NCBI GenBank assembly: GCA_013152075.1
Contig: JAADHD010000261.1
Coordinates: 1 to 6,656, forward strand
From: Verrucomicrobiota bacterium
GTDB lineage: Bacteria > Verrucomicrobiota > Verrucomicrobiia > Verrucomicrobiales > DEV007
Direction of reading: 5' to 3'
Length of the DNA: 6,656 nucleotides
Shown: piece by piece, positions 5,505-6,656 of the stretch
Layout: each line of letters begins with the position of its first letter
Numbering within the stretch: the first letter of the stretch is position 1
The notes under the pieces: model-generated
What the model saw: the letters and a program-made list of their open reading frames with translations, nothing else
The model's database searches: none
What the model was told of the DNA's origin: nothing
Made by a program: the position numbers and the translations under genes

Positions 5505-6656
5505 AATTCAACTCCCCGTGAATCTCAAATGTAGCAGTGTTGTTTTTATTCACTTTCGGTTGCGGCATATTCCACTGGTACTGCTTCAAAAAATCACTGC
5601 TTTCCAGATCCTCTTCAAACTGAAACGCAATCTGGGCATCTCTGGCCTGCCCATGAATTCTAACCGTCGTTCCTTTGGTTTCAAATTCACGAATCAATAC
5701 TCCGGTCGGCGGCATCAATCGGGTAACCTCATTCAACTGCACCAGCGGATATCTCTTTAAATCAAACGCCGGAGTCAATTCCTGCCAGCGACGAGCCGCT
5801 TCTTCTATTTTTCTCACTTCAGGCCGATTGACTTCCACCTGCTGTTCCAAACTCTCAATATTCTGCTTCGTCCTTTGAGCATATATCCAAAAACCTGCCC
5901 CAATAGCCACATAGAGAACAAACACCGCCATCAGCACCGCATTGCGCTTGTTAGCCCGCTGCTTACGCTTCCTCCCATCTTTCACTGGAAGCGGCAACAA
6001 TTCCTCCATGTGATCGGCCGCATCTGCCTCCAGACGTGGACCCGGGACTTGATGATATTCAGCCGCCATTACCAGACTTTTCTCAAACTCAGCCCGATCG
6101 TCCTGGGAAAAGTCGCCGAGCAAAACCAAGCGGGGATTCTCTCCCACACTGCCGTCCGCCTGAAAAGACAGCGAAAGCAAATTCACTTCCTGCGCCAGGG
6201 CAGCATCCACTTGTTCGGACGCACTCAATTGAATCGTGCCGGTGATGCGTCCATGAACACTTACCACCATGGTCAGGCGCCCATGTTCTCTCCAAATAAT
6301 GATGTCGCTCTCCACCGGAGAGTTCAACAATCTGGCCGAAGGAAAATAAGCCGCCGCCGCTGCCAGGCACCAGTGCTCAGGTAAATCAGTTGAAAGCACA
6401 TCGACGGACAACAAAGTCCGCCCTTCGTTTTTCTCCACCACATGAAAATCAAACGGCACTCTCCGCCCCGCAGCTTCTGCCAGCCCCCGCTTTTCAATTT
6501 GCGCAAAGACCATGTCTTCGAAAAGCGATTCATCCTGCGTCGGCAACATCTGCGAAAAAGTCGAACAATAGGCCGCCGGCACCGCCACTATCACATCATG
6601 ATGACGTTTCACCAGATCCCCCAAATCTTTCTCACCCTCGATCACACGCCCGCCCC
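5488..6656 (-). CDS. GspL / PilM-PilN-like secretion or pilus assembly protein (5' end outside window)
   Basis: 388 residues visible. The frame stays open through GTG at 6645 to the window edge, so the true start is outside. Numbering from that GTG codon: residues 1-220 form a cytoplasmic region of mixed strands and helices (HHDVIVAVPAAYCSTF early, RLTMVVSVHGRITGTIQL at 123-140), consistent with the actin-like fold of GspL or PilM; the basic stretch 223-234 precedes one membrane helix (about 236-256), then a coiled coil (258-290) and a PilN-like periplasmic domain (about 297-380: LNEVTRLMPPTGVLIREF, TTVRIHGQARDAQIAFQF, LESSDFLKQYQW). This is the layout of GspL, or of PilM fused to PilN. It would recruit the assembly ATPase and bind the GspM-like partner encoded next. 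Which machine (T2SS or T4P) cannot be decided here. Confidence 0.82.
   Translation of the reverse strand, partial: GGRVIEGEKDLGDLVKRHHDVIVAVPAAYCSTFSQMLPTQDESLFEDMVFAQIEKRGLAEAAGRRVPFDFHVVEKNEGRTLLSVDVLSTDLPEHWCLAAAAAYFPSARLLNSPVESDIIIWREHGRLTMVVSVHGRITGTIQLSASEQVDAALAQEVNLLSLSFQADGSVGENPRLVLLGDFSQDDRAEFEKSLVMAAEYHQVPGPRLEADAADHMEELLPLPVKDGRKRKQRANKRNAVLMAVFVLYVAIGAGFWIYAQRTKQNIESLEQQVEVNRPEVRKIEEAARRWQELTPAFDLKRYPLVQLNEVTRLMPPTGVLIREFETKGTTVRIHGQARDAQIAFQFEEDLESSDFLKQYQWNMPQPKVNKNNTATFEIHGELNYAKSE
5512..5517 (-). promoter_or_regulatory. Shine-Dalgarno of the GspM-like gene
   Basis: GGGGAG on the minus strand, 7 nt before the ATG at 5504 and inside the end of the upstream coding region. It supports this start and the 17-bp overlap. 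Confidence 0.7.

Noticed and set aside
5875..6384. 169-residue plus-strand reading frame
   Set aside because: It lies opposite the GspL/PilN-like gene, has no family motifs, and its low-complexity composition is that of an antisense shadow.
6643..6645. GTG as the start of the GspL/PilN-like protein
   Set aside because: The frame remains open upstream to the edge and the visible N-terminus begins in the middle of the expected domain, so the gene is more likely cut by the window.

Overview
All seven genes that can be supported lie on the minus strand, so the window reads right to left. The organism is a Gram-negative-like bacterium, because the locus carries a transenvelope secretion or pilus platform and a signal-peptide protein. 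The pyruvate kinase, with its TH and TDVANAVFEETDAIMLSGES wording, and the free-standing four-helix-bundle gene would suit a member of the PVC group such as Verrucomicrobiota. That is an impression from family knowledge and was not tested. Sampled host-gene DNA is about 54% GC.

Right third (4226-6656): three genes in a row look like the inner-membrane and periplasmic part of a type II secretion or type IV pilus machine. They are a GspL/PilM-PilN-like protein (5' end outside the window), a GspM/PilO-like protein overlapping it by 17 bp, and a secreted protein with a small domain, a Lys-rich linker and a helical tail, possibly a GspC/PilP analogue. No secretin follows.

Middle (3578-4963): this is the unusual part. 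An AT-rich gene for an S23-type four-helix-bundle protein (3737-4102) lies between the secretion genes and pyk. It is surrounded by a 7-bp repeat family (AATTCYT on the plus strand to its right, the inverse AATTARG to its left). The main array, 4109-4234, has 18 consecutive units that differ only at one C/T position. Short arrays of the same heptad flank a 46-bp core present in two inverted copies (3622-3667 and 4894-4939), plus a decayed partial third copy. The repeats supply the stop codons of three genes and SD-like sequences of two.

Left half (1-3577): pyk, encoding a complete 467-residue pyruvate kinase; a small membrane protein 34 bp after it; and, 3 bp further on, a glycerophosphodiester phosphodiesterase with an N-terminal multi-pass membrane domain, cut by the left edge. 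The last two look translationally coupled and may form a lipid or envelope unit cotranscribed with pyk.

No RNA gene, CRISPR, transposase, integrase or convincing intrinsic terminator was seen. The best candidate for something undescribed is the heptad/core repeat system with its four-helix-bundle gene.
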